Source of the DNA: Actinobacteria bacterium OK074 | GTDB taxonomy: Bacteria > Actinomycetota > Actinomycetes > Streptomycetales > Streptomycetaceae | Length of the DNA stretch: 51,577 nucleotides | Direction of reading: 5' to 3' | Assembly (NCBI GenBank): GCA_001298575.1 | Contig: LJCV01000264.1 | Location: 1 to 51,577 of the forward strand | In this document: positions 44,118 to 51,577 of the stretch, one piece after another | Position numbering within the stretch: the stretch's first letter is position 1 | Layout: each line of letters begins with the position of its first letter | Translations under genes and position numbers: made by a program | The notes under the pieces: model-generated | Told to the model about the DNA's origin: nothing | Databases searched by the model: none | The model's input: the letters and a program-made list of their open reading frames with translations, nothing else

Positions 44118-51577
<7,460 letters not shown>

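Overview
This window comes from a high-GC actinomycete, most likely Streptomyces or a close relative: GC-rich codon usage, GTG and ATG starts, CYP105/107-type P450s and type I modular polyketide synthase (PKS) genes. It is the interior of a large macrolide-type cluster. No loading module, thioesterase or regulator gene lies inside, and the two outermost genes run off the edges.

Layout. Positions 1-23802 (minus) are one uninterrupted PKS reading frame of at least 7,934 codons, called PKS A here: five complete modules and the start of a sixth. Positions 23879-35641 (minus) are PKS B, two modules, preceded by a small overlapping ORF (35638-35853). Positions 35854-43051 hold a non-PKS block: a divergent promoter region, two P450 genes (plus), a GT39-type membrane glycosyltransferase (minus) and a two-gene ABC exporter (plus). 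A sugar 3-ketoreductase (43052-44029, minus) follows, then PKS C (44118 to beyond 51577, minus), with the end of one module and one complete module.

Domain content. C1: ...KR-ACP. C2: KS-AT-DH-KR-ACP. B1: KS-AT-DH-KR-ACP. B2: KS-AT-DH-ER-KR-ACP. A1, A2 and A3: KS-AT-KR-ACP. A4: KS-AT-DH-ACP, with no KR. A5: KS-AT-KR-ACP. A6: KS... Every complete AT looks malonyl-specific except that of A5, which looks methylmalonyl-specific. If the order is C, B, A (gene order and docking-like ends fit this), the segment built is hydroxyl, alkene, alkene, methylene, three hydroxyls, probably a ketone, then a hydroxyl with a methyl-bearing unit. That is the pattern of a polyol macrolide whose ketone could close to a hemiketal.

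The accessory genes suggest oxidation (two P450s), a 2,6-dideoxyhexose (3-ketoreductase), export (DrrAB-like ABC pair) and perhaps glycosylation at the membrane (GT39). Three CCCTAG-containing sites resembling the PimM-type PAS-LuxR operator lie about 100-130 bp upstream of the PKS B unit, the P450 pair and the GT39 gene, suggesting shared control by a regulator outside the window. I cannot name the product. The most unusual points are the DH-without-KR module A4 with its altered ACP, the shared operator-like sites, the small ORF coupled to PKS B, and the tandem repeats at gene junctions.
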